A stretch of DNA of 64,000 nucleotides, taken from Welwitschia mirabilis (lineage: Eukaryota; Gnetophyta; Gnetopsida; Welwitschiales). A program made the position numbers and the translations under genes. Each line of letters opens with the position of its first letter. The first letter of the stretch is position 1. Location: positions 268,527,627-268,591,626 of the forward strand of contig JBOZIK010000001.1 of NCBI GenBank assembly GCA_051453625.1, in the 5' to 3' direction. Of this stretch, positions 24,661-36,583 are shown one piece after another. The notes under the pieces were generated by a model. That model saw nothing but the letters and a program-made list of their open reading frames with translations, had not been told where the DNA came from and searched no databases.

Positions 24661-25161
24661 NNNNNNNNNNNNNNNNNNNNNNNNNNNNNNNNNNNNNNNN
24701 NNNNNNNNNNNNNNNNNNNNNNNNNNNNNNNNNNNNNNNNNNNNNNNNNNNNNNNNNNNNNNNNNNNNNNNNNTAGTGATGTTGTATTTTATTAGGAACT
24801 ATAGGTTTTTTGTTTTGTAGTTTTTCAGTTTGGCTTTTTTTTTTTAGATTTAGTTTTCTGTAGAAAAATAGTAGTCATTCCCTCTGTCATCCCCACTACA
24901 ATCAAGGTGACAGTGTGCAATTTTTACTTTCAAGTTTAATTTTTAGTTTTTAATTTTTCTATAATAAAAGTAATTTCTGTTGTCTCCCTTGATGTCTGGA
25001 CGACCAGGTGGACAACAATCCTATTTTTTAAGTTTTTTCTGATTTTTGTGTTAGTTTCTGTTCTATTTTTATATTTCTGGTGTCTGTGTATGTCATTCCT
25101 TCTATCGTCCCCATGACAGACAGGATGATGGTCTATTATTTTTTATCTTATTTTCTATTCT

Positions 25162-26395
25162 TTGCTGTTTGTAGGATGCTACGACATGGTTAACATAAAA
25201 AAAAGATATCAGAAAGAAAGGTTGCTAATAGAGAAGAACATTAAAGAAGGACTAGTATATATTAAAAATGAGTTGGAAAATCAACCTCTAGGTGCATTGA
25301 ACCCTCCTTTTGAATTTATTTTTGCAGAATTAGATTTCTTTAATGAAAACCCTGTAGAAGGAGAAAACTAGCTTACAATGTCAAGTGCCTCTCGTAAGTA
25401 AAAATAAGTTGTAGGATATTCCACCCCTAATACAAACCTTATCCTTAGAGAATTATTAGCCAATAAGAAAAGATAAATTCAAACATTTTTTGACCTACTC
25501 TCAGGAGATAACGTTGAACTTAAAAATCTAAATGTCTATCCAACTTTTAATGAAGAAAATGATGAGGATCCCCTTCAACACATGGTAGACATTGAACAAC
25601 TAATCCTTATATTGGGGAATGGGAAGAAAAAGAAATAGTGAAAAAACATACATGGTAATCTTTCCCATGACATTAAGAGGTAAAGCAAACTTTTAGCTAA
25701 AACTATTCCCCACAAAAGCTTAAAAACTTGGGATTAAGCTTGGGAAACCTTTGTAAAAAGATTTATGAGTGAAAAAACTATAAGGAAAAAAAAGAGGTAA
25801 TAAACTTTCAATAAAAACCAAATGAAGACTATGCCTCCACATATGAGCATTTCTTTGTAGCGTACCATTCTAATCTAGTAGATGCTTTTTCATTAACAAA
25901 ACTAATAGACTACTTTTATAGTGAGCTAACTCCACAACCGAAACAACTTATAGATTTTTCTTATAGAGTAAACCTCATATACCTTACATTAGATGATCCC
26001 TGGACAAAATTACAAGAACTTGTGGATGTTAGTTAAACTTTGTTAACTCCTAAAGAAAATCCAACTATAGGCCAACTCGTCAAAGACTTAAAAAAGGTAT
26101 AATCTTATCCTACAAATTCCATGAGAGATTTTACAACAACCTTGGAGAAGTATGCAGAAATGATCTTAAATGTCAAAACCATAACTGAAAGAAATGTTGT
26201 GCAAACTTGTTATTTATGTGAGGATAATTATCATGTCACTAAAAACTATCCTCTTTTGTCAACATACAAAGAAAGAATTCATAAAGAAGTTGTACTTTTA
26301 ACCAACCATCTCAAAACTTCAGAAATCAAAATCAAGTACAACCTAGGTTAAACACTTATTTCCAAAACAATTCTCAACTATTTAGAAACTGATTT
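25162..26395 (+). pseudogene. Gypsy gag, copy 1
   Basis: Gag begins with an open stretch at 25162-25371 and continues through frames with stops at 25500-26110, where text such as EDYASTYEHFFVAYHSNLV matches the E-----YW-RFK-L-poor form of plant Retrotrans_gag. The open frame 26121-26351 carries CYLCEDNYHVTKNY (26208-26249), a zinc knuckle whose last cysteine has become tyrosine. It would package element RNA in the cytoplasm. Here it is inactive, with at least six stops. The knuckle region is repeated at 27004. Confidence 0.65.
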
Positions 26396-27003
26396 AAAAA
26401 CTTAAACCCTCAAGCAGGACCATCAAACTTTCAATATCTAAATGATTAACTCATAAATCTTACAGATAACCCTAGAACAACAAATGCCAACATAGAAAAC
26501 ATGATAAACATATTTCAACAAATAATATTGGCAAATCAAATACCTCAAGGAAATTTAGCAATACAACTATTACCAAACCCACATGAACTAAGAAAATATT
26601 GTAAGCTTGTGACAAGAAGTGGATAAGAAATAAACCCTCCTCTAAATGAACCTTTCACCTCCCAAAATGATTTTAGAAATAATAAATAATAAGATGAAGA
26701 GGACATTAAAATATTAGAAAACTACAATTTCCCTTCTCTTGGAAAAAAGAAAAAGAAAAATACTTCTTAACAAACCATTTGTTGGCTTGATAGGCTTAAT
26801 AATAATTCAACATTTGATGAACATCTTAAAGCCTTGATGAAAATGTGAGCATAAACTTACCCTTTTTGAAACTTTTACAACAAAATATCAGGTACTCAAA
26901 ACTNNNNNNNNNNNNNNNNNNNNNNNNNNNNNNNNNNNNNNNNNNNNNNNNNNNNNNNNNNNNNNNNNNNNNNNNNNNNNNNNNNNNNNNNNNNNNNNNN
27001 NNN

Positions 27004-27744
27004 TGCCAAATCCCTAACTGAAAGAAATGTTATGCAAACTTATGATTTATGTGAGGATAATTATCATGTCACCAAAAATAGCCTTTTTTTCCAACATACA
27101 AAGAAATAATTCATGAAGAAGTTTGTGCTTTTAACATCTCAAAACTTTAGAAGTCAAAATCAAGAACAACCTAGATTAAACACTCATTTTTAAAATATAT
27201 CTCAACCTTTTAGAAATCGATTTGAAAACTTAAACTCTCAATTAGGATTATCAAACTTTTAATATCCAAATAATCAACTCATAAACTTTACAGAGGAACA
27301 TAAAAAAACAAATGTTAACATGGAAATCATGGAAAAAATCTTTAACAAATAATGTTATGAAACTAAAGACCTCAAGAAACATTAGCTACACAACCTTTGC
27401 CAAACCTAAATAAACTAAGAAAAGATTATAAGATTATAACAAGAAGTGGACAAGAAACAAACCCACCTCCAAATGAACTTTCCACCTCCCAAAATGATTT
27501 TAGAAATGATGAATAAGAAAAGGAATAGGATATTAAAATATTAATATATTATAGCTTCCCTTCTTTTGGAAAAAATAAAAAGAAAAATCTTTCTCAACAA
27601 ATCACCCTTTGGCTTGATAGGCTTAATAACAATTCAACTTTCAACAAACATTTAAAAGCCTTGATGAAAAACATAAACATAAACTTACCATTTTAAAAAA
27701 TTTTGCAACAAAATTCGAGGTACTCAAAACTTGGGACAGACTTA
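27004..27744 (+). pseudogene. Gypsy gag, duplicated 3' half
   Basis: This stretch repeats 26170-26903 in order, from the zinc-knuckle region (ATTTATGTGAGGATAATTAT) through the AAGAAGTGGA and AATGATTTTAGAAAT blocks to GGTACTCAAAACT. The copies differ clearly by substitutions and indels, so the duplication is real and not a haplotype artefact. It extends further at its end than copy 1. A 100-N gap (26904-27003) lies between them and a 10-N gap (27745-27754) follows. Confidence 0.65.
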
Positions 27745-27810
27745 NNNNNNNNNNTAAGAATAAAATAAAAATTATTCATCCCCAGTAAAGTCTTTTTAGT
27801 ACAATCCTTT

Positions 27811-28182
27811 ATGAATTTAGTGTTACAAAAATCACCCAAATTTAAAGATTTAGGAGTACCTACAGTGAATGTTACTTTAGAGGGAAATAAAAAGATTAGA
27901 AAATCCTTGATAGATATTAGAGCAAGTGTTAACATTATGCCACTTTACATTTATAAGAGAATTTGTTTAGAGGATAGAATAAAGCCTACTCTAGTTGTCT
28001 TAGAATTAGTAAACACTTCAGTTAAGAAACTGTTAGGTGTCATTGAAGATTTGATAATTCAAATTGAAAAGGCTTGCTATTCAATAGATGTGATTATCAT
28101 AGAAGTTAAGCATAACAAAGGATACCCTTTACTTTTAGGAAGATCCTTTTACGCAATAGCCCACTGCATCATTGACACATGA
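27811..28182 (+). pseudogene. Gypsy retropepsin (aspartic protease)
   Basis: This 123-residue open frame has the plant Gypsy protease layout: VPTVNVTLEG at 16-25, the active-site region SLIDIRASVNIMP at 32-44, the IEDLIIQIE block near 78-86, and the flap/C-terminal YPLLLGRSF at about 105-113 followed by HCIID. The family active site is D-L-G-A-S or D-S/T-G. Here the glycine is arginine (residue 37), so catalysis should be lost although the frame is open. It would process the gag-pol precursor. The start is nominal, because the domain would normally be part of a longer polyprotein. Confidence 0.8.
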
Positions 28183-31100
28183 GCAGGAACAATGAAATGT
28201 TATTTTGAAAATAGAACATTTATAATTAGAGTCTTTGATACAGTTGAGAAAGATTTGGGTAATGAGATAAACATTAAAGATAACATTAAACCAACCTTAT
28301 TCCTATAAGATCACTCACTTGAAAAAAGAGAGATGAAATCACATGAGCCCATACTTTATGATGACCAACTTGAGATTGAAGAAACCATTGATATCTCCAA
28401 CTTCGGGAGTGAAAAAGAATCTTTAGTGTATAAGGAAGTCCAACGTTTTAATTCACACCTTAAAGGAGATTATCAATTAGATGAACAAATTAAAAATCAT
28501 AATTTTAGTTTGAATTTGAATCTTTGTAATGGACTTGGATTTGAAGATAATTTTCTTTGTAATGTTCAAAGTAAAACTCTTACATTCAATGAAAATCTTT
28601 TATTCGAGTTATCATTACTTTCCCCTTTAACTTCCAAAATTTATGCTTTAATATGATCTCATAGAGTATTATCCATTACCCCTCTCTTCACCCTATTGAT
28701 TTTACTAGAAAATAATTGTACACCTTTCATATTTTATTAATTGATAAATTTCTAGTTTGGACCTTATTTCTCTGATAATCTTGACACCAAAACAAATACT
28801 TAATTTTTCCTTCTTTTTTAATTTTTAATAAAAGTATCATTTAGATTTAGGAATTGAATAAAAATTTGCTTACCTTGGTATTTTCTTTCCAGTTTTATAT
28901 TTTGATAGTATCTATTTTTATTTTTTCACTTTTAGTTTTTGTCTCTATTTACAGTTTCTATCTTCTATTTCTGCAATAATAATCTATCGTCTCTTCTGTC
29001 ATCCCCATGATAGATAGGACGATAGTCAGTTCTGATAGTTTTTCAGCTTTTTAATAAATTTTTTATGTTTTTTTGATAATTTTCTATTTTTCTTTCCTGT
29101 TCCTGTCGTCCTCTCTATCGTCTAGACAATGAGGAGGATGATAATCATTAAATAAATCATTTTGGTTTTCTATTATTTTGAGAAAATACATTTTTTGGCT
29201 CTGTTGAGACTCCTAACTTAACTGCTTGAAAATTTCAGGAATTAAATAGGAAAAATTTGGAATTACATGAGCAAAACCATCTGAATTTTCTCTTAACTTT
29301 TTTCTTTAGAGGTTATTATGGCATTACTTAATCATTTTTCAAACTTGACTTATGTATTTATCACCATGACTAGTCTTTTGACTTGAGCATTTTAGTGGTA
29401 AGATTGGATTCATCTAATATTAGGACACTCACATGTCCATGAACTTCAATTTGAAGGAAGATGCTTATTTTTCTCAATGGTGAAAGGATCTTAGATTATT
29501 TAAGAGTGTTCTTTTCTATCTTTATCTTTCAACTTTCACCTTTATCTTTTGGAATGTTTGGTCATGTGAAATGTGTCTTTTAAGTTTTCCAATAAAAAAA
29601 AAAGGTGCAATAAGACCATGATGTTTTATTTATCATATTTTAAAACATGGTTACCATGGTATCCTACCCCAAGTACACTGGGGCAAATATTTCCAAAAGA
29701 AGCCTTTAGTAGTGTAATATGATAACTATGGGAACTCCACTGGGAGGCCAGTTGGTCATACTTCATCGTTTCTTCCTCCTCTGATGGTGGTTGCACTCCC
29801 CTCATAAATAATAAAGTTGTAATAAAAACTTTGAGGCTATGGGATTAGTGATATTCTTGGTATTATCAGAAACATTACTTATTTCCTAGACTCTTAGTCT
29901 ATTTTACATGCATATTTTATTTCTTGAGATTTGGATGTTTGTTTTTAGATCACCGGTAGATAAGTTTATTTTTGAAAAATTATTTAGTTTGATCATTCAT
30001 TTTATCTTTAGCATTGTCATAACTGCTACCTTATCAAATGGAATTTTTCATACATCAAGTCACGCATTTTCACATCAAGTAATGTTATGATTTCTTTTAT
30101 AAGAGTCTGCTAGATTAAAATATCAGATAGTTAGCTCTTTTTCACTTCTATTACCTTATGACCATTCCTTTTCTTTTATTTTGTGGTTTGGTTAGTTATT
30201 TTAAAGTTATTACCATATTATCTTAATTACCATATTTTTCTTATTTGGTTTTTACTAGAAGCAGATTTCTTGCTTAAGTTAAGTTTTCTTAATAAATTTT
30301 ATTTTTGGTATTGTAAGCACTGCTCTTATTTATTTTTGTGATGAAACATTTTTATTTATTTATGAGAATATTTCATAGATTTATATTTTTCAAATTTAAC
30401 ATTACTTAGCTTTGCATTTCGTTTAAAAAGTTATCCTCTTTTATCTATCTTCTTAATCCCATTTATTTTCTTTTCTCCATTTTCCAATATGGGATGTATT
30501 GTTTTTTCTTTAGGAGGATAAAAACCCATTGAAATGGCTCATTTCAAAAAGCTTTAACTTAATTCAGATATTTCATGAGAAAAAGTTTTCAAATTTTTTA
30601 TACACATTATCCATTACTTATTATTTATCTATGTGATGTGTTTTGTGAGGTTGTTTTATAATTTTTAGATTTACCTTTTGAAAAATAAATTAACTTGAAA
30701 TTATAATTTTTCATTATTCTTATTAGGTACTAGCAAAGGCTAAGTGAGAGGCTATGTTGCATTTCCAGTTTGTGGTTATTTGATGGAGTTTTATGAGTTG
30801 TTTTGCAGAACATTTATATAGGTTTAAGTGTAATTCTAAGGATTTTGGAGAAATTATAAAAGATCTTGGAAATGTGCAATTTTTATCCAGGTTTGATGTA
30901 TTTAAGCCACATTCGAATGCATAGAATCTTTGAAGGATTATTACTGATAAAAATACTGAGTTTCTTCTTAAAAATAAGATTAAGAAGACCATCGTTTCTA
31001 TTGTCATACCCATGATAATCAAGACGATGACACTGTTGGTTGCTAACATGGATTCATAAATTACTACTAAGTTATACTATTGAGTCNNNNNNNNNNNNNN

Positions 31101-31828
31101 NNNNNNNNNNNNNNNNNNNNNNNNNNNNNNNNNNNNNNNNNNNNNNNNNNNNNNNNNNNNNNNNNNNNNNNNNNNNNNNNNNNNNNGGCTATCTTTCACT
31201 TTTATTACCTTATGTCCATTCTTTTTATTTTCTTTTGTGGTTTGGTTAGTTATTTCAAAGTCATTACTATATTTTCTTAATCATCATGCTTTTCTTATTT
31301 GGTTTTCAAAAGAAGCAGGTTTCTTGCTTAGTTGAGATTTTAATAAATTTTATTTTTAGTGTTGTAAGCGCTACGCTTACTCATTTTTTACGACGAAACA
31401 TTTTTATTATCCACTATTTTTCTTTACTTATTAGAATATTTCATAGATCTATATTTTTCAAATCTGACATTACTCAGCATTGCACGTTATTTTAGAAAGT
31501 TATTCTCTTTCACCTATCTTCTCACTTCCATCTACTTTATTTGCTTTATTTTCCAATATAGGACATATTACTTTTTCTTTAGGGGAAGCAAAGACCCTTT
31601 TTCATGTCTTTTTTTCAAAAATTTTTAATTTAATTTAGATCTTTCATGAGATAACATTTTTCAAAATTTTCATATACATTATGCATTACCTGTTATTTAT
31701 CTATGTGATGTGTTTTAGAAGTTTGTTTTATAATTCCATATTTATCTTTTGAAAACCAAATTGGCTCGCAATTATGAATTTTTACCTAGTTTTTGTCAGG
31801 GACTCACAAAGGCTAAGTTGGAAACTAT
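28183..31828 (+). other. Gypsy internal region downstream of protease, non-coding
   Basis: The open stretch 28333-28656 (107 residues, acidic, no recognised domain) is probably decayed polyprotein. Two hairpins follow (28984-29145). The rest is AT-rich, without RT, RNase H or integrase motifs. From about 30130 the sequence is the 3' untranslated part, present twice (see the duplication entry). Confidence 0.5.
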
Positions 31829-32140
31829 GTTGTGCTGCTAATTTGTGGTTATTTGATAGGGCTTTATGAGTTGTTTTATAGGACTTTTACAAAGGTTTAG
31901 GTGTAATTCTAAAGATTTTGGAGATTGAAATCTTGGAAATATGCATTTCTTATCCAGATTTGATGTGTTAAAGGCACATTCTGATATACAAAGCTTTGGA
32001 GAAAGATTATTAATAAAAATACTAAGTTTCTTTGTAAAAATATGTTTAAGAAGACTGTTGTCCCTTTTATCGTCCTCATGAAAGGCATGATGACGACACT
32101 ATTGATTACTGACATGGACTACCAAATCATTGCTGAGTCA
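30130..32140. repeat. Tandem duplication of Gypsy 3' region and LTR start
   Basis: The segment 30130-31086 and the segment 31187-32150 align block for block (TTTGTGGTTTGGTTAGTTAT, ATGTGATGTGTTTT, TTTGTGGTTATTTGAT and the CATCGT..ACGATG hairpin). A 100-N gap (31087-31186) separates them. They differ at many sites, so they are not one locus assembled twice. The first copy includes a truncated LTR start at about 30750. Confidence 0.7.
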
Positions 32141-33270
32141 TCATTCTGAGTCATCTTTTGTAATGAGATATCATCTCCCTTATTATCCAGATAATAGCCA
32201 AGACGACACTAGTACATAACTGACTCTGATAGTGATCTTTAACTATTTCATCCATTTTATTTATATAAATGAGTGCACTTAGCCGCATCTTCTGTTTGTC
32301 TTTTTATGCTATATTTTCTTATAAATAAGTCCTCCTTCGATTCTCTGCCTCATCTTCATTGCACTAGAAATTTTCATGACATGAGATTGAAGGGTGGAAG
32401 ATCTATCTCAAGTATTACAGAAAGACATTCCTTTGGTGAAGGATTGTGTATCCTCCATTGAAACTTGGCTATTTTGTAATTCAGATGTTGTTACTCTTCT
32501 TAATATAAAAACCTTGTTTTGTTTTCATATTTGCATGTTAGATTCTCAGATTACCCTTNNNNNNNNNNNNNNNNNNNNNNNNNNNNNNNNNNNNNNNNNN
32601 NNNNNNNNNNNNNNNNNNNNNNNNNNNNNNNNNNNNNNNNNNNNNNNNNNNNNNNNNNNNNNNNNNNNNNNNNNNNNNNNNNNNNNNNNNNNNNNNNNNN
32701 NNNNNNNNNNNNNNNNNNNNNNNNNNNNNNNNNNNNNNNNNNNNNNNNNNNNNNNNNNNNNNNNNNNNNNNNNNNNNNNNNNNNNNNNNNNNNNNNNNNN
32801 NNNNNNNNNNNNNNNNNNNNNNNNNNNNNNNNNNNNNNNNNNNNNNNNNNNNNNNNNNNNNNNNNNNNNNNNNNNNNNNNNNNNNNNNNNNNNNNNNNNN
32901 NNNNNNNNNNNNNNNNNNNNNNNNNNNNNNNNNNNNNNNNNNNNNNNNNNNNNNNNNNNNNNNNNNNNNNNNNNNNNNNNNNNNNNNNNNNNNNNNNNNN
33001 NNNNNNNNNNNNNNNNNNNNNNNNNNNNNNNNNNNNNNNNNNNNNNNNNNNNNNNNNNNNNNNNNNNNNNNNNNNNNNNNNTTATTCCTAGTTCCTATTA
33101 TTCTATTGCAAAGCAATATGAATCTCATCTCATAGTCTTTAATGTGAATACAACATTTTAGTTCTACTCCCATTCATACTAGTATGTTGTATTATATAAG
33201 ATATTTATTTATTTATTCTATAAATGATAAAATCCTTTTGAACTTAAGCACTTACAAAAATACACATTGC
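31829..33270 (+). repeat. Gypsy 3' LTR
   Basis: It matches the 5' LTR from TGTGCTGCTAATTTGTGG to GAACTTAAGCACTTACA, interrupted by a 523-N gap (32559-33081). It is preceded by GTCAGGGACTCACAAAGGC and a short purine-rich run. The end is placed where homology with the 5' LTR stops and the ORF-X sequence resumes. Confidence 0.7.
32559..33081. other. Assembly gap, 523 N, in Gypsy 3' LTR
   Basis: Unreadable. By comparison with the 5' LTR (about 24320-24495) fewer than 200 bp should be missing, so the gap length is probably not real. Confidence 0.8.
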
Positions 33271-33768
33271 AATAATGGTACCCCACTACAGGTAAAAAAT
33301 TATAAGTGAAAATCAAATGAAGAAAATTATAGTTAGGTGNNNNNNNNNNNNNNNNNNNNNNNNNNNNNNNNNNNNNNNNNNNNNNNNNNNNNNNNNNNNN
33401 NNNNNNNNNNNNNNNNNNNNNNNNNNNNNNNNNNNNNNNAAAAATACACATTGCAATAATGGTACCCCACTAAAGGTAAAAAATTATAAGTGAAAATCAA
33501 ATGAAGAAAATTATATTTAGGTGTTAACAAAGAAGTGGAGATGTATGTTTCCAAGAGTGAATCTTAGCATAATTCTCCCTGATTACTATAGGCTGATCTT
33601 CCATTGTATCTCGAAGGGACCAAAACTCTTCATAGTCACCTCTAGAAAGATCAGCTAGATTAGAGATTAGATTTGCAGTAACTCTTAGACACTTCCCCAA
33701 AATAAGCGTTTCAAGGATTCTTGAATCACGATCATAAGATGCATTGCAATAAAACATGCAAGTAAGAA
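33270..33768 (-). pseudogene. ORF-X copy 1, N-terminal half
   Basis: On the minus strand this encodes LTCMFYCNASYDRDS, then LILGKCLRVTANLISNLADL and SRGDYEEFWSL. It is closely similar to copy 2. The layout (tyrosine/phenylalanine-rich F-Y-NA segment, then a G-K---V-A-LIS-L--L--GDY segment) resembles the plant family annotated as putative plant transposon protein. The gap at 33340-33439 has the same 85 bp on both sides. It continues at 23583 on the far side of the Gypsy insertion. Confidence 0.6.
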
Positions 33769-33868
33769 NNNNNNNNNNNNNNNNNNNNNNNNNNNNNNNN
33801 NNNNNNNNNNNNNNNNNNNNNNNNNNNNNNNNNNNNNNNNNNNNNNNNNNNNNNNNNNNNNNNNNNNN

Positions 33869-35388
33869 ATTGGACATCAACATTTGAATTTATGAAATAA
33901 TAATTTAAAACTTTAATATTCATTATTTAAAAAAAATATTAAGCTCATATGATTTACACAAACACAAAAGGATTTGAGATACTAATTGAGAATAATTTAG
34001 AACATAGAACTAAGTGCATGTTGATTTTATTAAACATATGCAAACATTAGAAAATAAAAGTTCTCATCAAGAGCATGCTACATCTGAAAGCATAAGTAAA
34101 CAAAGAATAACAAACAGCTAATTCTACCCCTTTTAACATTAATGGCAAAGAAGAGAACAAAAATACACATAAGCACAAATATAATCAAGGTTCTAATCAG
34201 ATTCCTTCTCCTCCTCCTCTTCTTCCTCTTTAAAGTCTTCTTCTGAATCTTTTTCATCTCCTTCATCTCCTCCCATGTGTGCTAGGCTGGTAGCCTCTGC
34301 TGAAGTGTTAACAATATCATACCCAGCTACTATAAGTNNNNNNNNNNGAGAACAAAAACACATAAGAAAAACATAATTTAAAGCTTCTAATAAAATTCCT
34401 CCTCCTCTTTTGAATCTTCTTCATCTCCTCCTATGCATGCTGAGCTAGTGATTTCTATTGAAGTTTCAACAATGGCATAGCCAACTACTATGAGTGCTTC
34501 CTTCATGTGTCTGATATGAAAATCAATCCATCTAAGATATAAAAGAGTTTCATCAAGAGAGGCTTACTTTGGAGAGGGTGACTTTAAGGACTTCTTAAAA
34601 GGGATAAAGATGTTCATATAAGATAAAGTTTCATGTCCAATGTATGTCCTAGGTTGGAGAGTCTTAAGTTTTGAATGGAAGATTACACGAAAATGATGAT
34701 ACAAATTTGTGATAAGCATAAAGTAGGGCAAGGCCCTAGTCCTATGATATTTCAACTGAGAGATCCTATTCTTTAGTATGATAGTAGGAGCATTAATAAA
34801 ATGCTCTGTCCCTACTAGATACATCAGATATGCTCTGTAGCTGGAGGCCTCATCATGGTACCTGACTAAAGGTAGAAAATTATAATTGAAAATCAAATAA
34901 AGAAAGTGGTACTTAGGTGTTAATAAAGTGGAGATGGTATGTTTCGAAGAGTGAATCTTACTATAGGTCTCCCTAGTTACTGCAGGAATCTCAAAAAGGC
35001 CAAAACTCTTTATAGTCACCTCTAGGAAGATTAGTTAGATCAGAGATAAGATTTGCAATAACTATCAATCGCTTCCCCAAAATAAGGGTTTTAAGGGTTC
35101 CTGAATCACGATCATAAGATGCATTGCAATAAAACATGCAAGTAAGAAATGGATAAGTAAAGCCAGAAACATCTAGAAAATAATTAAGATCTTAATTTCT
35201 TAGGAGCTGAATAACTTCCCTGAGCTCTCTAAGCTCTGAGGTTGCCACAGATCATGCTTAACAAATAGGCTTCTTTTTGAACTTCTCTAAAAACTTTTCA
35301 ATGTCTTCCTTAAACATCTATGGTAGAAAAAGGCAGGATCTCTTGAAGAAGCTTTCTTAACTCTCTTCCTTGATGAGATTTCAGCCAT
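33869..35388 (-). pseudogene. ORF-X copy 2: plant 'transposon protein' ORF
   Basis: A minus-strand frame starts at ATG 35388 (MAEISSRKRVKKASSRDP, basic). After several stops it continues as YPFLTCMFYCNASYDRDS, then a GDYKEFW segment, an open stretch 34564-35019 containing YRAYLMYLVGTEHFINAP and RALPYFMLITNLYHHF, and an acidic C-terminal tail (EDFKEEEEEEEKESD near 34230) ending at a stop. The order and composition match the plant-specific family found in the gag position of non-autonomous elements (Pfam 'putative plant transposon protein', by recollection). Its molecular function is unknown. A small local duplication and a 10-N gap disrupt 34150-34500. Confidence 0.6.
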
Positions 35389-35521
35389 TTCTAAGACTTT
35401 TATGGCAAGAAAAATGAAATAAAAACACTAGATCTGAGAGCAAATCCTCTAGATCTGAAAGGGAAAACTCTATATCTGAGAGGTAGAGAAGGCTAGAACA
35501 TAATGAAAATGATTTAGGGGA

Positions 35522-35537
35522 CTCTTTTTTTTATAGA
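35522..35537 (-). promoter_or_regulatory. TATA box upstream of ORF-X
   Basis: On the minus strand TCTATAAAAAAAAGAG lies about 135 bp before the ORF-X start. It is followed by a pyrimidine-rich leader and three near-repeats of AGATCTAGAG or AGATATAGAG. This looks like a promoter and leader belonging to ORF-X itself, separate from the Copia-2 LTR. Confidence 0.45.
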
Positions 35538-35849
35538 CAAGATGAAATAGGATGATTTGAGAAATTGGATCCATCGACAATACTTTTGCATTATGATCCA
35601 TCAGGTCTAGTCGACCGGTCGAAGTTCCAGTCGATTCCTTAAGACGCAGCTCTATAGTATTAAAAGGGGTTCATGTGACCTAGTCGATCAACCACATCAA
35701 TCAGCCATAGGATGGCGATTTAACCCTCAGTTCACTTTTTTAATCGATAAGTAAGTTACAGAAATAGAATGTTACTTCAGAGTTTTCCAAAAAAAGTTCA
35801 GTTTTATCAAAATTTAGGTTAACATTTCTATTTTCAATGTTGTAGTTCA

Positions 35850-36360
35850 TATACTTTAACTAATCATTCAAACAAGCATATATTCTATAAATATTATTTA
35901 CTCAATTTGTAGTAAGAATAACAACCTTCGTTTTCACATCCACAATTTCACATTTCGATTTATCAAATATTATTTTGTAACCTTTGTCACATAATTGACT
36001 AATGCTCAACAAGTTATACTTTAAACCATTCACATATAGCACATTATTAATTTTAGGTAACTTACCTTCTTTGATGCATTCTATACTTTCTATCTTGGTC
36101 TTTTCATTATTTCCAAAAATGACATCTCCTCTATCAATACTTCTTAGGTGTTAAAAGTTTAATATTTCTCCCGTCATGTGTCTTAAGCATCTGTTGTCTA
36201 GGTACCAACTATTTGTACTTGATCCTGTGAGAGCTATCTGCGTTAGAAGACTTTTGAGATTATTAGCTCTTACCCACTTAGTCTTATTAGACTTATGTAG
36301 TATACTTCTTTTAGGAATGAATTTAAACGGTAGATAATTTATAGAATCTGAGAAAATCAT
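35850..36360 (-). pseudogene. Copia-2 protease and GAG-pre-integrase remnant
   Basis: The open frame 36151-36360 ends with SWYLDNRCLRHMTGE, the decayed Copia protease start (W-LDSG-S-HMTG). The active-site serine and glycine have become asparagine and arginine. The frame continues after a stop with LPKINNVLYVNGLKYNLLSI and then SQLCDKGYKIIFDKSKCEIV, the standard block before integrase. After about 35900 homology ends abruptly, with no integrase core, RT or RNase H. Confidence 0.75.
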
Positions 36361-36583
36361 TAACTTTCTAATATTTCAAAATAACTTTAAATGACCAATT
36401 TTATTATAAAAATTACATGAAACTTTAGAAGTATATTTACATTGCCTGTTTACCTCTTCTTGTAAATTTTGTGAAATAACCGATACCAGATTTATCTCTA
36501 ATAAGTTTTTGTACTCTAAGCATATGTTCTAACTTAAAAGAACCAATAGAAAATTTACTTACAAAGAAAAACATATCTTTTAC

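Larger units (their letters stand above)
24874..29145. repeat. Five dispersed GTCGTCC hairpins in the Gypsy internal region
   Basis: An interrupted palindrome recurs at 24874-24915, 24979-25016, 25092-25131, 28984-29025 and 29105-29145. The best copy has perfect 8-bp arms CTATCGTC (28984-28991) and GACGATAG (29018-29025) with an inner TCTGTC/GATAGA pair. The copy at 24979 has GTTGTC/GACAAC. Related copies sit in the LTRs (4350, 23824, 30990, 32055). The copies bracket the gag-protease region on both sides. Confidence 0.6.
23584..33270 (+). mobile_element. Gypsy element with gag and protease, inserted in ORF-X copy 1
   Basis: LTRs at 23584 and about 31829 bound a region with Ty3/Gypsy gag and retropepsin remnants in the correct order. 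The insertion splits a sequence that is continuous at 34843-34870 (CATCATGG|TACC). Flanks CATGG (left) and AATGG (right) may be the target duplication. No reverse transcriptase or integrase is recognisable in the 3.6 kb between the protease and the 3' LTR, so it looks like a gag-protease-only derivative or a deleted copy. The LTR start is not a clean TG, so the exact end is uncertain by a few bases. Confidence 0.7.
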
